From NCBI RefSeq assembly GCF_022458985.1, contig NC_061789.1, positions 4,877,501-4,941,500 of the forward strand: 64,000 nucleotides of DNA, written 5' to 3'. A program made the position numbers and the translations under genes. Shown piece after piece: positions 23,190-35,138 of this stretch (positions are counted from its first letter, which is position 1; each line of letters begins with the position of its first letter). Source of the DNA: Mugil cephalus. Lineage: Eukaryota > Chordata > Actinopteri > Mugiliformes > Mugilidae. The notes below the pieces were generated by a model. The model had not been told where the DNA came from and did no database searches. It saw nothing but the letters and a program-made list of their open reading frames with translations.

Positions 23190-25281
23190 GATTAAAACTC
23201 CGTTTTAGGGTAAAGGTTACAATTTGGTTAGGGTTAGGCATTTAGTTGAGATGGTTAGGGTTAGAGTAAGGGGCTAGGTAATGCATTATACCAATGAGTG
23301 TCCTCATAAGATAGAAGTACAAGGATGTGCATGTGTGAAAAAGTGAAAGAAAGAAGAGAATGGAGGATGGCAGATCGTACTTGACAGAAAAGCACAGGCT
23401 GCATGGATGAAAGAGAATCTGTTCTTCTGTCTGCAGAAAACAAGACTGTGTGTTGTCATGTAATACAATGAAGGAATTATGTCATTAGTAGGGAAATTAG
23501 AGGAACATCTGAGCTAAAATGTGAACGCAAAGGTCATAGATTCTTGTCTTTGTACGGTGGACGTCCTGGCAGAGAGAGAAGAAATGATCAAATCATTTAC
23601 TTGTTTAAGTAAAAGGGTAAATATTTTATCAGCTAAATGTGCTTTACAACTCTAAACTGAATGTATTTATGCAGCGCTCTCAGCATTTTACTGTGGGTTG
23701 AAGTGAGGTTACTTTCAAGAATTTCTGAATGTATGCAGACCTGTTGCTGTGGCTGTAGATTGTATTCAGCTTCACATTGTTTGGTTTTAAAATGTGTGAG
23801 AAATTCCTTTAACATGATTGGACTCCATCTCTCACTGAACTTCATTGAGTGAGACAGTGTTTTTCCATCATCAAGAGTTTATGGTGCTAGATGTGAAGAG
23901 AGGGTTGCTGATTAAAAGAAACGTGACACGACGGCTTTAAGTCTGGGAGCAGGAATGAAAGTGATTCTGGGATGTGATTCATTCTGTGATAACCGAACTC
24001 TAATCATCGGCCAAAGTTATCACAATTCACCCACTAATAACCTTCTATTAACCTTCTCACTCTACTAAACAAGATTCAAGATTCAAGGTCACTTTGTTGA
24101 TCCCCACAGGGAAAATGTTTTGTCCAAGAACAAAGAACATAAGTGAACCAGACATAGACATGGAATAAGAGTCAAAATGAACATAAAATTAGGTAAAATA
24201 AAATAAAAATAATCTTAAAAAGAAAGAGGTAGTAAATAAGAATTACAAAAGAAATATAGCGTCCAATCTACAGCCCTTTTTACCTGGAATATATAGCACT
24301 TATGTCCAGATATGAGATATATAGTCATTTTAAAGTGTCTCAGTCTCAAATATTCTCAGCGCGGCTCCAAAATGTCTTATTGTGGTGTTATATAAAGTGT
24401 AAAGTTTCTATAAAGTGTCTTGAGTGCAGATGCATAACAGTCAGGGCAATCAGCCAGTGAGAGTTGTTGAAGAGAAGGGATAAATTACTTTTATTACATG
24501 CAATAAGTGAAATTATCTTCCAGTAGCACACTTCTTGGCAAGACTTAAACCAGTAAATATATCCAGCCTCAAATAACCCACAGATATATAAAAACTGTTA
24601 AGCATTAATACAAATCATTATTTTATAGGAAAATGCAGTGTGTGAAGCATGGGGGTGGCAGCATCATTCAGTGATCACTGAGTCAATGAGTGTCCTCACA
24701 ACTAAACAAAGAAACACTGTGTGTCCAATGTGTTATCGGCACTTCACATCAGTGTGACCATAAAACACACACATTCAACTGAACACCACAAACATGAGAA
24801 ACAAAATAATAATAAAAACAAGAGTCTACTTTTCTTTTATCTTGTCCAATATATATATATATTTTATTTTTGATTGGATGTTGAAAAAAAAAATCTGTTT
24901 TCTTGGTTAATGTAAGAACAAGTGTATAAAAATATATACTAATTTTGAAAACATCTAAAAACATTTATTCTCATAAACTAATCTTCTAATGTGAATTATT
25001 ATTATAATTAAAAGGTGAAGAAACGTTGTATGTATTGTTATTTTGTCTTTTATTGATGTTTTTTATTGGTGCAATTCCAAACCAATCAGAAGATGGCAGC
25101 AGGACGAAGCTCAGCTGAACCTGACTTTGAAATGTATTCTCCTTTCAAAATAACAGACTGTAAAAGGATGGACTAAATGCATCGCGTTCATGTAATGTAT
25201 ATAGGTATTTATATATTTAATTAATTATTTCTGCCATGTATTTATTTATTTAATTATTTGTCAGAATTGGTCCTCCATACA
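23190..25281 (-). repeat. Right arm of the large inverted duplication
   Basis: This is the reverse complement of the left arm, without that arm's 1.37 kb extra segment. The outer end (TCAGAATTGGTCCTCCATAC at about 25261-25281) lies 145 bp before the ddx47 start codon, so the duplication reaches the ddx47 promoter region. The inner end abuts a truncated MITE-like repeat at 22818-23189. A short frame of about 70 codons is shared with the left arm, but the changes are mostly amino-acid-altering and the arms differ by a frame-shifting base, so it does not look like a constrained protein. Confidence 0.88.
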
Positions 25282-25425
25282 AATTTGTGTGGAATTTGTG
25301 GTGTTATATCCCTGGAAAAAACGCAATTAAATATTCACAACTCCAATTCCCAACATCCACTCCGCCTCAAGCTTGTACTCGTCTTCCGCATCTGCGCAGT
25401 GCGACGACACGTTGGGGCGAGAAGC

Positions 25426-28400
25426 ATGGCGGACGACTCCACGGAGAGCGTGAATCCAGACAAGGATGAAACACTCGCAGGTTCGAGCAGTGAAGATGAG
25501 GACAGTCAAGATAACGGCGGCGAAGGCGAAGAGGCAGTGAAGACCTTCAAGGATCTGGTGAGTTTGTTTCAGAGAGCGAAGCAAGAAGAGGAGTTTTAGT
25601 TAGCTTAGCTATGCTAAACGAAGCTAATGATTTACGTAAACACAGCGTTCTCTTCGTTTTTAAAAGTGTATAACTGGTGACTGCCTCTAACAGGGTGTCA
25701 CCGAGGTTCTCTGCGAGGCTTGTGAACAGCTGGGATGGAAGAGTCCGACAAAGATCCAAGTAGAAGCGATACCGGTGGCTCTGCAAGGTAGGAAACCACT
25801 TTAAACTCACCAGAGATGCCTTCACGGCCGCTCTGTTTTCTGTGAAACACGCGTGTTTACCTTACAAAAAAAGCAGAAATATCCGAGTATAATTACTACA
25901 TTATGTGTTTTTTTTCTTTTTTACTTCTATACTTTATAACTACTGACTGGTGAAATAATTTAATAATAACTCAGATTATTTAGTTGTTACGGCACCTGTC
26001 AGGGGGTAGGATATATGACATTTAGTCCTCAAAAGTTGATATTAGAAGCAGGAAAAAGGGTAAAGTGGAAGGATTTTATCGACTTAAACAAGGATTTAAT
26101 TGTGATGCGACGGGTTCAGATGGACTGCAGCTCTTGTGTGTGATGTTCCTGGTCTGCAGTGGTCCAAAGGAGAAAAGGAGGTGAACTGAAAGCAGGTTTA
26201 TGAATGCACATGGGGAGTGAAGTCTGGCCTGTGTGGTCTGATCCACCAGACAAGCTGCTGTTACTTCCACAGGTTAACTGCGGAGTCTTGCAGAGATGAC
26301 CATGCTTTCAAACTGGCACTCTCCAGCAGCTTGTCATTTTATCTGTGCTCCCTCCTCGACCTGCAGGGAAGGACGTTATCGGCCTCGCAGAGACCGGTTC
26401 GGGCAAAACCGGCGCCTTCGCTCTCCCCATCCTCCAGTCGCTGCTGGCCTCGCCTCAGAGGCTTCACACCCTCGTTCTCACCCCCACCAGGGAGCTGGCG
26501 TTTCAGATCTCCGAGCAGTTCGAGGCTCTGGGCTCCAGCATCGGCGTCAAATGCGGTACGTGTCGTTCATTCCTCAGCTGTGAGGCGTTCGCTGTCATGG
26601 CTCCGCGCTCATAACTCCGTCTCTGTTGCAGCCGTGATAGTCGGTGGAATCGATATGATGTCCCAGTCCTTGGTGTTGGCTAAAAAACCACACATCGTAA
26701 TCGGTAAGACCACACCACTTCACGTTCTGCTTTATCTGACAGTCTTGTAGTTTTTATATATATGTATATATATAAATGTGCTCGCCCCATACGTTTACAG
26801 CCACACCTGGTCGGCTGATAGATCACATGGAGAACACGAAGGGCTTCTCCCTGCGAGCGCTCAGGTTCCTGGTCATGGACGAAGCAGACAGAATCCTCAA
26901 CATGGACTTTGAGACTGAGGTCAGTAAATCAGACCCTCCTCACTGAGCTCATTCGTTCTCATTTAATCAGTATAAACATGTTTCTCATGTGGATCTAACT
27001 TCCTCTTGTGTTTCCTTTGGACCAGGTGGATAAAATCTTGAAGGTGATTCCCAGAGATAGACGCACCTTCCTTTTTTCTGCCACCATGACCAAAAAGGTA
27101 GGAGGATGTTCAGTTATATTTATTTCACTTATATTTATTAGTTTTATTGGAGGTTTTTGTGTCCCACTCCTTATATATAAAACTGGTTATTGATCTTCAA
27201 AATGGACTATTTCCCTCTCTTCCTATTACTTTCTTTACATCCATCAGAATTTCCATAATTTCTTTTTGAGCTTTCACCTTCCAACTAAACTCTGCAGCAC
27301 CAATGACACAGTGTTTGTATGCAAGATGCAAAGCTGAGGTAGTGAGACAGATGAGTACAAGCAGAGGAAAAGTAATACGTTGGATCTTTAGTGGTAGTTA
27401 CTACATTATTGAGATTGACACATTTTGCAGTTAATGCCTTAATGGGATACGCCAGCTGTATCACTCACCGTATTCCCCACTTTTGGATAAGTGAGATACA
27501 ATGTTTTTAAATCAGTCCAGGTGTTGTCCTCATCCGGAAGAGCAGCTGTTAGCTTTAGCTTAGCATAGGCGCTGTAATGTAGCGTTGCCAATTAGCGGGT
27601 CGTTTGCAAAAGTGATGAATAAACTCAAGAATTTTCCTAATATAGAGGGTATACGTCAAAACTAGCGAAGTCTCCATGGTTACGACCACTGAGTGGCAAT
27701 AAGTGACAGTTGAACATGGAGATTAGCAGCTTTAGCTTGAATCATAGAGTTTAATAGCATTTAAATTGTAAAATGAATTAAAAAATGCAAAAAGCTGTTG
27801 TGCGATTGACTGAACCAACAGTATTATATGGCTAAAGTTACTTCTCAGTAAAGCTCTTAGCGCTAGCGTCTTTTATTTAGCTACATTTATCATAACTGAA
27901 ATTAACTTAAACTAATGGAAGCTGAGGCTAATCCACTTTTCCAAATCCAGACTAGTTCATATGGATCATTGTTGAGTTCAACTGTCCTTAATTTAATCTG
28001 ATAATCCACATTTTTCCTGTCTCTTTGTATTTACTGATACATTTCACCGTGTTTTTGCCACTCGGGGGAATTTAACAGGAACTATACACATGACAATGCC
28101 ACAGACTACTGGGAAAATGTGATTAATGTAAGACTTTTAGTTTCTGCTAATTTGCAGTGTTTGTCTTTTGACCAGGCTTTTAAATATAATTGTATTGTAT
28201 TGGTCCGTGGGTAACGTACAGTCACACTGCAAAACAAATGACCCAGGGGAGCAAAAGACTGAGTCTCTGTCTGACCTCAGCTTGGTTGATTTAGGCAAAA
28301 CAAACTGACTTGAAACACGAATTCAGAACAAAGACCTTCATGTGAAAGTCGCCGCAGTAAGAACATACCGATGCTCAGTTAGCTGTTGGCATATATCCCA

Positions 28401-30727
28401 CTTGGAGCCAGCGTTAAGGTGGCGACACAGCAGTGCAACAAGTATAAATGCTCCACAAAGACTCTGACATCGACTACAAACCAAACTTTAAGTGTTGTTT
28501 CCTTTCACTAATGTCGATTCATTCGTGAACAGGTCCAGAAACTCCAGAGAGCAGCCCTGAAGGATCCCGTGAAGTGCGCTGTCTCCACCAAATACACAAC
28601 AGTAGACAAGCTGCAGCAGTACTACGTCTTCATACCGTCCAAGTACAAGGTGAGAGTTGCACCCGAGAGCTAAACTCAGGCCGCGAGTCGTCTCCGCTTC
28701 AGGGCCACGGGGCACTGTGATGATTTTTAATTTTGTTTCCGCTGCAGGACTGCTACCTGGTGTCCATCCTCAACGAGCTGGCCGGCAACTCCTTCATCAT
28801 CTTCTGCAGCACGTGCAACAACGCCCAGCGGGTGGCGCTGTTGTTAAGGAACCTCGGCATCACTGCGATCCCTCTTCACGGACAGATGAGTCAGGTAAAT
28901 GTTTACACACAAACACACAACCTCACATTCTTTGTCATGGAAGAATTTCTAATGATGTTTTAAATTAAATTATAACATTTTAAGGAAAAAACGTTTATAT
29001 CCTGTTAGAAAAACTAAAATAATCCGTGTCTGCTGAGTGCTCAGTAAGTGGTTTAAACTTCTTCCTGCTCAGAATAAACGTCTCGGAGCTCTGAACAAGT
29101 TCAAGTCCAAGTCTCGCTCGGTGCTGCTGGCGACTGACGTGGCCTCTAGGGGTCTGGACATCCCTCACGTCGACTGCGTTATCAACTACGACATCCCCAC
29201 TCACTCTAAGGTACCGCGACGCTTCTACTCACATTAATGATTATGACTTCTAATGACGAGTTATTTAATCTGAGTGGATCCCTGGATCTGTGTGCCCCCC
29301 ACAGGACTACATCCACAGAGTTGGGCGAACAGCCAGAGCGGGACGGGCCGGGAAGTCCATCACTTTTGTCACTCAGTAAGAAAAGCTTGTTTTATTTGTT
29401 TCTTCTCCAATTACATGATGTTTGATTGGATCCGTGTTTATGATAAACACACATTTGAGTTTTAAACATTTTTTTTTTTTATTTAAGGTATGACGTGGAG
29501 CTTTTCCAGCGAATCGAAACCTTGATTGGGAAGAAACTTCCTGCTTTTCCCACCCAAGAAGAAGAAGTGATGATGCTGGTGGAGAGGGTGAGCGAGGCCC
29601 AGAGGTTTGCCCGGCTGGTACGTCATCTTCATTTTTACCTTAACATTCGTACCCACACAAGTTAGGAAACCTTAAAGCCAACAGTTTTCTTTATCGTAAC
29701 TGCTTAAATGTAGAACATTCTGAGGGTTGAGCAGAACTGTAGATTTTATCACTAACGGATAGTAGAAAAAAAAAAACGTGCATGCAGCTTAATTTAGTGG
29801 CCAAATGGCTTTTAAGTTATTCCAGATCAGACCATAATCGTCATTATTTCTTCGGCACATATCCAGACAAAATTATAAGGAGGTTCTCTGCGATCTTAGA
29901 AGCAGACATAGTAAAAAATGCAGTTAAAAGCTTAAATTTAAACTCAATTTTAATTGTTAAAGTGTGTGTAAGTTGTGTCAATCAAGCAGGTCCCCAACTA
30001 GCAAAAATTATTTATATATATATTATACATATTACTATTTTAATATCTATATGTATGTATTTTAAGTTTCACCAACACAGTGATCAGAAAATATAAATTT
30101 AGTGTTTAACATGAAATTTTATTTAGTATTTTATGAGGAAATTTATCACAAAAGTCTATTGTGGCGGCACCTATTGAGCATCCTTGGTATTGCACTTTAA
30201 ACACTGGCATCTAGTTCAAGTCATTGATATTGCATCTTTGATTTTTAAAGTATCTTCAACTTGTGGTTAAAATACACAATAAAGGAAGTAAATTAAAGTT
30301 AAAAAGAATTATAAATAACTGCAAAAGTGGTTAATTACAGTAAACGTAATTTGTTGAAAGTAGTGAATAAATAGCTGGAAGTATAAATGGTTCAAATATA
30401 ATAGCAATATATTATCAGGCAGTCTTGTATTTATCCTACAGTAGCAGATACTGAGGTTCATCTCAGGGTTTCTGATTGATTTCAATGAATAAAAACCGCT
30501 TCCCAATAAACGTGATTAATTGTCTTCCTCAGGAAATGAAGGAACACGGTGAGAAAAGGAAAAGGTCGAAAAGAGGAGATGGAGATGAGGATGACACGGA
30601 ACAATCGAGCGGAGTGAGGAAGAAAGTTAGAGGAGGATTGGGTGCAGGAGGAGGAGGAGGAGGAGGAAGAGGAGGAGGAGGAGGAGGGAAGAAGAGGGGT
30701 GGAGCAGCATGGAGGGGAGGACGCTGA
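25426..30727 (+). CDS. ddx47: DEAD-box RNA helicase DDX47, complete, 12 coding exons
   Basis: Exons: 25426-25557, 25694-25787, 26367-26555, 26632-26703, 26801-26919, 27026-27097, 28533-28649, 28748-28894, 29073-29210, 29305-29375, 29488-29617 and 30533-30727, giving 491 aa. The start ATG (GAAGCATGG) opens [10 protein letters not shown], then an acidic segment and TFKDLGV. Helicase motifs in order: Q motif (TKIQVEAIP), I AETGSGKT, Ia PTRELA, Ib TPGRL, II DEAD (VMDEADR), [25 protein letters not shown] and [13 protein letters not shown]. The stretches [16 protein letters not shown] and [16 protein letters not shown] are nearly as in human DDX47 (about 455 aa). It is the Rrp3 orthologue, a nucleolar ATP-dependent helicase acting in pre-rRNA processing. 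After [14 protein letters not shown] the tail is Gly/Arg-rich, which I do not recall in the human protein. All catalytic motifs are intact. Confidence 0.97.
27640..27915 (+). repeat. Dispersed repeat, copy 2 of 3 (ddx47 intron)
   Basis: It matches about 37020-37200 directly (GAGGGTAT, then AGTCTCCATGGTTACGRCCAC, AGCTTGAATCATAG, GACTGAACCAACAG) and 1050-1340 inverted. It lies in the 1.4 kb ddx47 intron 27098-28532, whose other sequence has no supportable gene. Confidence 0.7.
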
Positions 30728-30940
30728 GCTTTTCTTACTTTCATAGATTGTACATAACTTCAACACACGATACCTTTTCCTGCGTTTGATGTAAAACTTA
30801 ATTACTATGACGGCATGTTTTCCAGTATTCAGTATGGAAGCGAAAGACTATTTAATGACAAAAAAAAAAAGTGCTTCTCTTTGCTTCTGTATGAGACTTT
30901 TCCATTTGTAATAAAACGCCTCTTTAAACCCAGAGCTTAT
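30728..30940 (+). other. ddx47: ddx47 3' UTR with poly(A) signal
   Basis: AATAAA at 30910-30915, about 185 bp after the stop, is a good candidate signal. No conserved frame follows. Confidence 0.65.
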
Positions 30941-32399
30941 GTTTGTGGTACGATGATGTATGGTCGCGTGAGTTATGTCCACCGTAAAATGTGGTTGCTG
31001 ACGCTTTCGGACACAAGAGGGAGATATTTCATTTCACAGCGTGGGAACTGGTATGACGACATACAGTCAAACACGGCTTTTTAAGTCCTACTGTGTAGGA
31101 CGGAAAGAAAACGAGCAAACAAATAACTCAGTAAATATATGAATATGTCATTAAATGCACCAAAAATATTATTCTAATAATATTAACTTGTAAAAGAAGA
31201 CCTGTTTTAGTTAACTTTATTATCCTTATTTATTTATCTTCCCATTTAACTGATTAAATCCATTTAATTATTTTTCTGTTTTGCTATTATACATTGTTTC
31301 ATTTAGAGTTTTGTTAAATAGTAGAAAATTCCTTATTTAATTTATATCTTAATGTTGGTGTGCTAAATTTCATTCATTTGTATTTAAACTTAAATAATTT
31401 GACTTCTTTCTTTGTCTCTTAAAGGACATTTTGCTAATGTTGGATGACGGTAAGTGTTTCATATATGAACTTTTCTCCATGCAAATGACAGTACAAAATT
31501 AAAACTTTTTTGATGGCCAAAGTTTGTTAAAGGTTATATTACTGTTGTCCCCACAATCTAATTTCAGCTCTTTCAGTTTTGGCACATTCAGTCATTCCTT
31601 CATTACATATTTTGACTCCTGTGCTTTGTGAAGTTTTCTTTAGGAATATTTTGGTACAGGATAAAAGTAGAAAGTGTTTTCAGATCCAAACAAGTGACCA
31701 TATTGGTAATTTCTCTCCGAATGACGTTGGTTTCCTGCAAATTCAGGATTTAGGTGTTGATTGACCAGTTTTTCCCACTAGATGGCCCCGTATTATTTGT
31801 AAAACTAAAATGATTCTGCAGAAATAATAGGGTTAGAGTGACTAGGACAAACGTATAAAGTAAAATAAAATGTTATTTTCCCCATCCATATGCTAGTTCA
31901 TATGTATTCTGAATTTTTGCACTTTATCTTCTCCATACGTGGTGTTAATAAATTGGGTGACTTTCTTGTTTTATTGTTTGTTTTCCCCTTTCACTAGCAT
32001 ATTTCAATAGTTTCTAATTTATTTATTTGTATCTGTTTCTGTGTTACGAAGTTTTATTTTTGGCACATCTTATCCTCCATACATAGCCTGAAGAAATAAT
32101 TTGGCCTCCTTGTTTTGTTATTTCTGAAACAAATATTTTTCTTTGAAGACCTATTACGCGAGGGATTACTTTTTTTTCTACGCATGTCCTCGGTTTGCAG
32201 CACATTTGGGGGGTTGGTTGGTTCCAGCCAATGACGGAGAGGGCGAGAGAAGGACCGCAAAGTGAGAGCCCAATTGTCTGTAGGCTGCATCTGGTGGGTG
32301 TGTGCGATGCCTAGATATTGGTGTGATAGATTTAAAGCGCTGTCGATCATTGCAGAAAACCCCCCTCAAAACGTTCATTATCAGTGAGTCATTAAAAGA
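30941..32399. other. ddx47-myh10 intergenic region
   Basis: Mostly AT-rich sequence. A CTCCATAC word typical of a fish repeat end occurs near 32072. I see no supportable exon, RNA gene or complete mobile element. Confidence 0.45.
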
Positions 32400-32712
32400 G
32401 ACGGGCATCGGCGCACGCAGATCCCATTTCCCCCCCAGGTGAATCATCCAAAAGAGGGTGACGGCCTTAGGCGCGTGATCTGCGTGATCGGTATCTATGC
32501 GCGCTCGGTCCGTCGTAGGCGGGCGCAGCAGCGGTCAAGTCCGCTCGGTTTAGGAGGGGCCCCCAGTGTGAGAGGCTGCACTGTGGCTGTGGCGCATACC
32601 GAAGCCCAAATATACATGCCTGCATTTCAATCGTGTGTAGCAGCTCGTCGCGTACAGGGGAGAGATCGGACCGCTCGGTGAACAGGATCTGACCGCTGCT
32701 TCGCTGCACCAG
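32400..32712 (+). promoter_or_regulatory. myh10: CpG-rich promoter region and noncoding exon 1 of myh10
   Basis: GC and CpG content rises sharply here (GGCGCGTGATCTGCGTGATC; GCGCTCGGTCCGTCGTAGGC). The segment ends GCTTCGCTGCACCAG at 32712, followed by GTGAGTCTGAG, a consensus donor. Non-muscle myosin II genes have an untranslated first exon separated by a long intron from the start-codon exon, which fits the acceptor at 35104-35105. The transcription start is not resolved. Confidence 0.65.
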
Positions 32713-33839
32713 GTGAGTCTGAGTGAGGACCCGGGGGAGGAAAAGGATGGAGTATAGAATATTAGACAGTGGATGGAGGGGAGCAGAGGAGAGAGGATGG
32801 AGGTCTGTTTGGAAACTTTAGTCAGTTCAGAAGCCAGCTTTTCATGTAAAACACCTGACATTTCAACCTATGTCAATATTATAATTACATAACCACCAAG
32901 ACAGTTCATCCCACACATCATCCTCTACACAATAACTTGACTTTTATATGTTTTTGTATTTACCGTAATACCACATTCAGCTGCCGGTTTATTACGGTAG
33001 CTGGATGTAAGTGAGCAGCAAGTTTTATACCTCCCATGGCGACAGCATAAGGTGGATTGTTAATATTCTAGAGCAGTAGAATAAAAGGTGATGATAAATG
33101 TGAGATTCACGACGTCGCTGCGTCCCGCTTGACGCGCTGTGCAGCCTGCGCAGTATGCGCATTGTTGTAATGCAGACTCCCAGATCCACGCTTAAGTCTG
33201 GCTTGTTGATGTGGACCAGCTTTAATGTCCTCACCATGCTGTAAACTGTTATTTATAGCAGTTGTGAGGCAAAGCATTTGTTTCCGTCGATGCACTGCAT
33301 CGCACAGAATGACTGATGCCTTTAATGTGGTTTGTCGTTTAGTAACTAAAGATGTGCTGCTCTAAATGGAAGTATTAGTGATAGATGGCACTCACTATTG
33401 GTTCACATCATCACAAATAAACTGTTAGTAATCAACCTAATCAAATGGAGAAAAAATCCATCATCTAGCTGAACATCTAGCTCTGCTCTGCTGTACTGTT
33501 GTATTTACCCTATTATTTATTTATTGAGAACTTTATTATAGATTTTAGCAGTTCAGGTCCTCCATACATGTGACTTCCTTTTAGTTTACCCCATTTTATC
33601 CCCCTTTTTGTTATGTAATCAATATGTAGGGTATTTGAATTTCTCAATTGCTCTAAATTAACATTCTTTGTGTACTTGTGTATTTAAATGAGGTAGCTAC
33701 TTAATGTCTCAAGAAATACTTTTGGCTTCCTTTTCAGTGGGATTGAGAGGAGTGGTGTACACCTTTGCTAGTTTGTTTAATAGGAAAACATTGCCTTTGT
33801 ATAACCACATGAACACTTGATCTAATGTTATTTGTTTTC

Positions 33840-34300
33840 CCTCTGGTTGGCATAAATCCCTCCTTTCTGAGCATGTTTGTTCCAAGGGGTAAACATCTGA
33901 TAATGAGTTTCCCGGAGGGACAGAAACATGGAGGTAGTAAAACAACGAGATGTTCAAACAAGTGTTTGAAAAGATAAACAAAGCTGGAATCAGTGTTCCA
34001 AGCTATCTCCATCTTGGTCATCTTCTCTTTTCTCAATGAGTATTGTCAAAAAAGGTGGAGGAAAGATGGCTGATTTGATGCTCCACAGCTGGCAGAATGT
34101 TGAAAAAAACTATTTAATAGCTAATGTTATATGGTAAGCATTATGATTAAATGATGAGTTCCCAGGAAGTACAGAAACACTGAGGTACAAAACAACCAGA
34201 TGTTCAAAACAAGTGTTTGAAAAGATGAACAAAGCCAGAACCCATGAGGGAAGCAACACTGGAAACGTGGCTCCATTGTGGGTCATCATCATCCACAGCG
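33840..34300. repeat. Two related repeat copies in the myh10 5' UTR intron
   Basis: About 33840-34040 and about 34130-34300 share GAGTTYCC, ACAGAAACA, GATGTTCAAA, ACAAGTGTTTGAAAAGAT and AACAAAGC. Looser relatives occur near 43750-43860, 51770-51850 and 53390-53500. The family is unnamed here and no coding frame is supported. Confidence 0.6.
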
Positions 34301-34517
34301 ATTGATGTTTTTGTACATGTAAACACAGATCACATTTAATATCTCAGATTCTCATCTGTCTCTGGCCGGTGACGCAGTTTTTCTCTGTTAAAGCTTCAAG
34401 CAAACCAGGCAAACACAGACCTACAACTATTACATAACTGTATTGAACGCTACCCAGGTGCTAACTGCAGTTCCCACTTATGGCCACAGATGTCACCAAA
34501 GAAAACTAAAATGCTCC

Positions 34518-34960
34518 TTTAACCTCCTAAGACCCTGCGTCCTCATATGGGGACATTACGTTTTAGGTTTTATTGCAGCTTATTCTGCTTCAAAAGTGGA
34601 CGCCCCATTAAATTCTACAGTTAAAACTTATTTATTTATGCTTATTAATGTTTCTAGTTTTATATGACCAACAAATTTAACAAATTCTCAGTAGCAATGA
34701 GCTACAACCTTGCCAATTAATTAGCAAATACTCGTTTCAGGACGTTGGGACTTAATCGTTTGCAATTCTGGTTTTGCTTAGCCATGTTCAGGTATTAAAA
34801 TAATCAGTTTTATATTTTGTCACACAGTGGTGACATTATTATAATATAAATAATGAATTAATCCCAATGTCCACATATGAGGACATTTTTTTTTTGAAAA
34901 ACTACTACTTCCTGTTTAAAGATGGTGCTTAGTTTTTATACGTCTTAGGACCTACTGATC
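34518..34960 (+). repeat. MITE-like repeat, longer copy
   Basis: It begins CCTCCTAAGACCCTGCGTCC and ends with TACGTCTTAGGACCTACT, so the ends are imperfect inverted repeats (CTAAGAC/GTCTTAG). It shares its interior with 22818-23189. No transposase frame is present. Confidence 0.75.
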
Positions 34961-35138
34961 CCAAATACCTTGGAGAAGTTAAAAATGCAAAGCAAACAAA
35001 AGCTTGTGTCTCAGGAAGTTAAACATTGAGTAACTTTCCAGTGATATAAGCAAAAAATTGTGCTTTACATGCAATATCTAAGATTCTGATCCCTGTGTGT
35101 CCTAGGTGGCCACGTTGCTCTGGTAAAACCCAGCTAAA

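Noticed and set aside
30482-30766. Minus-strand Ser/Pro-rich open frames over the last ddx47 exon
   Set aside because: They are shadows of the GGA-rich Gly/Arg tail on the plus strand.
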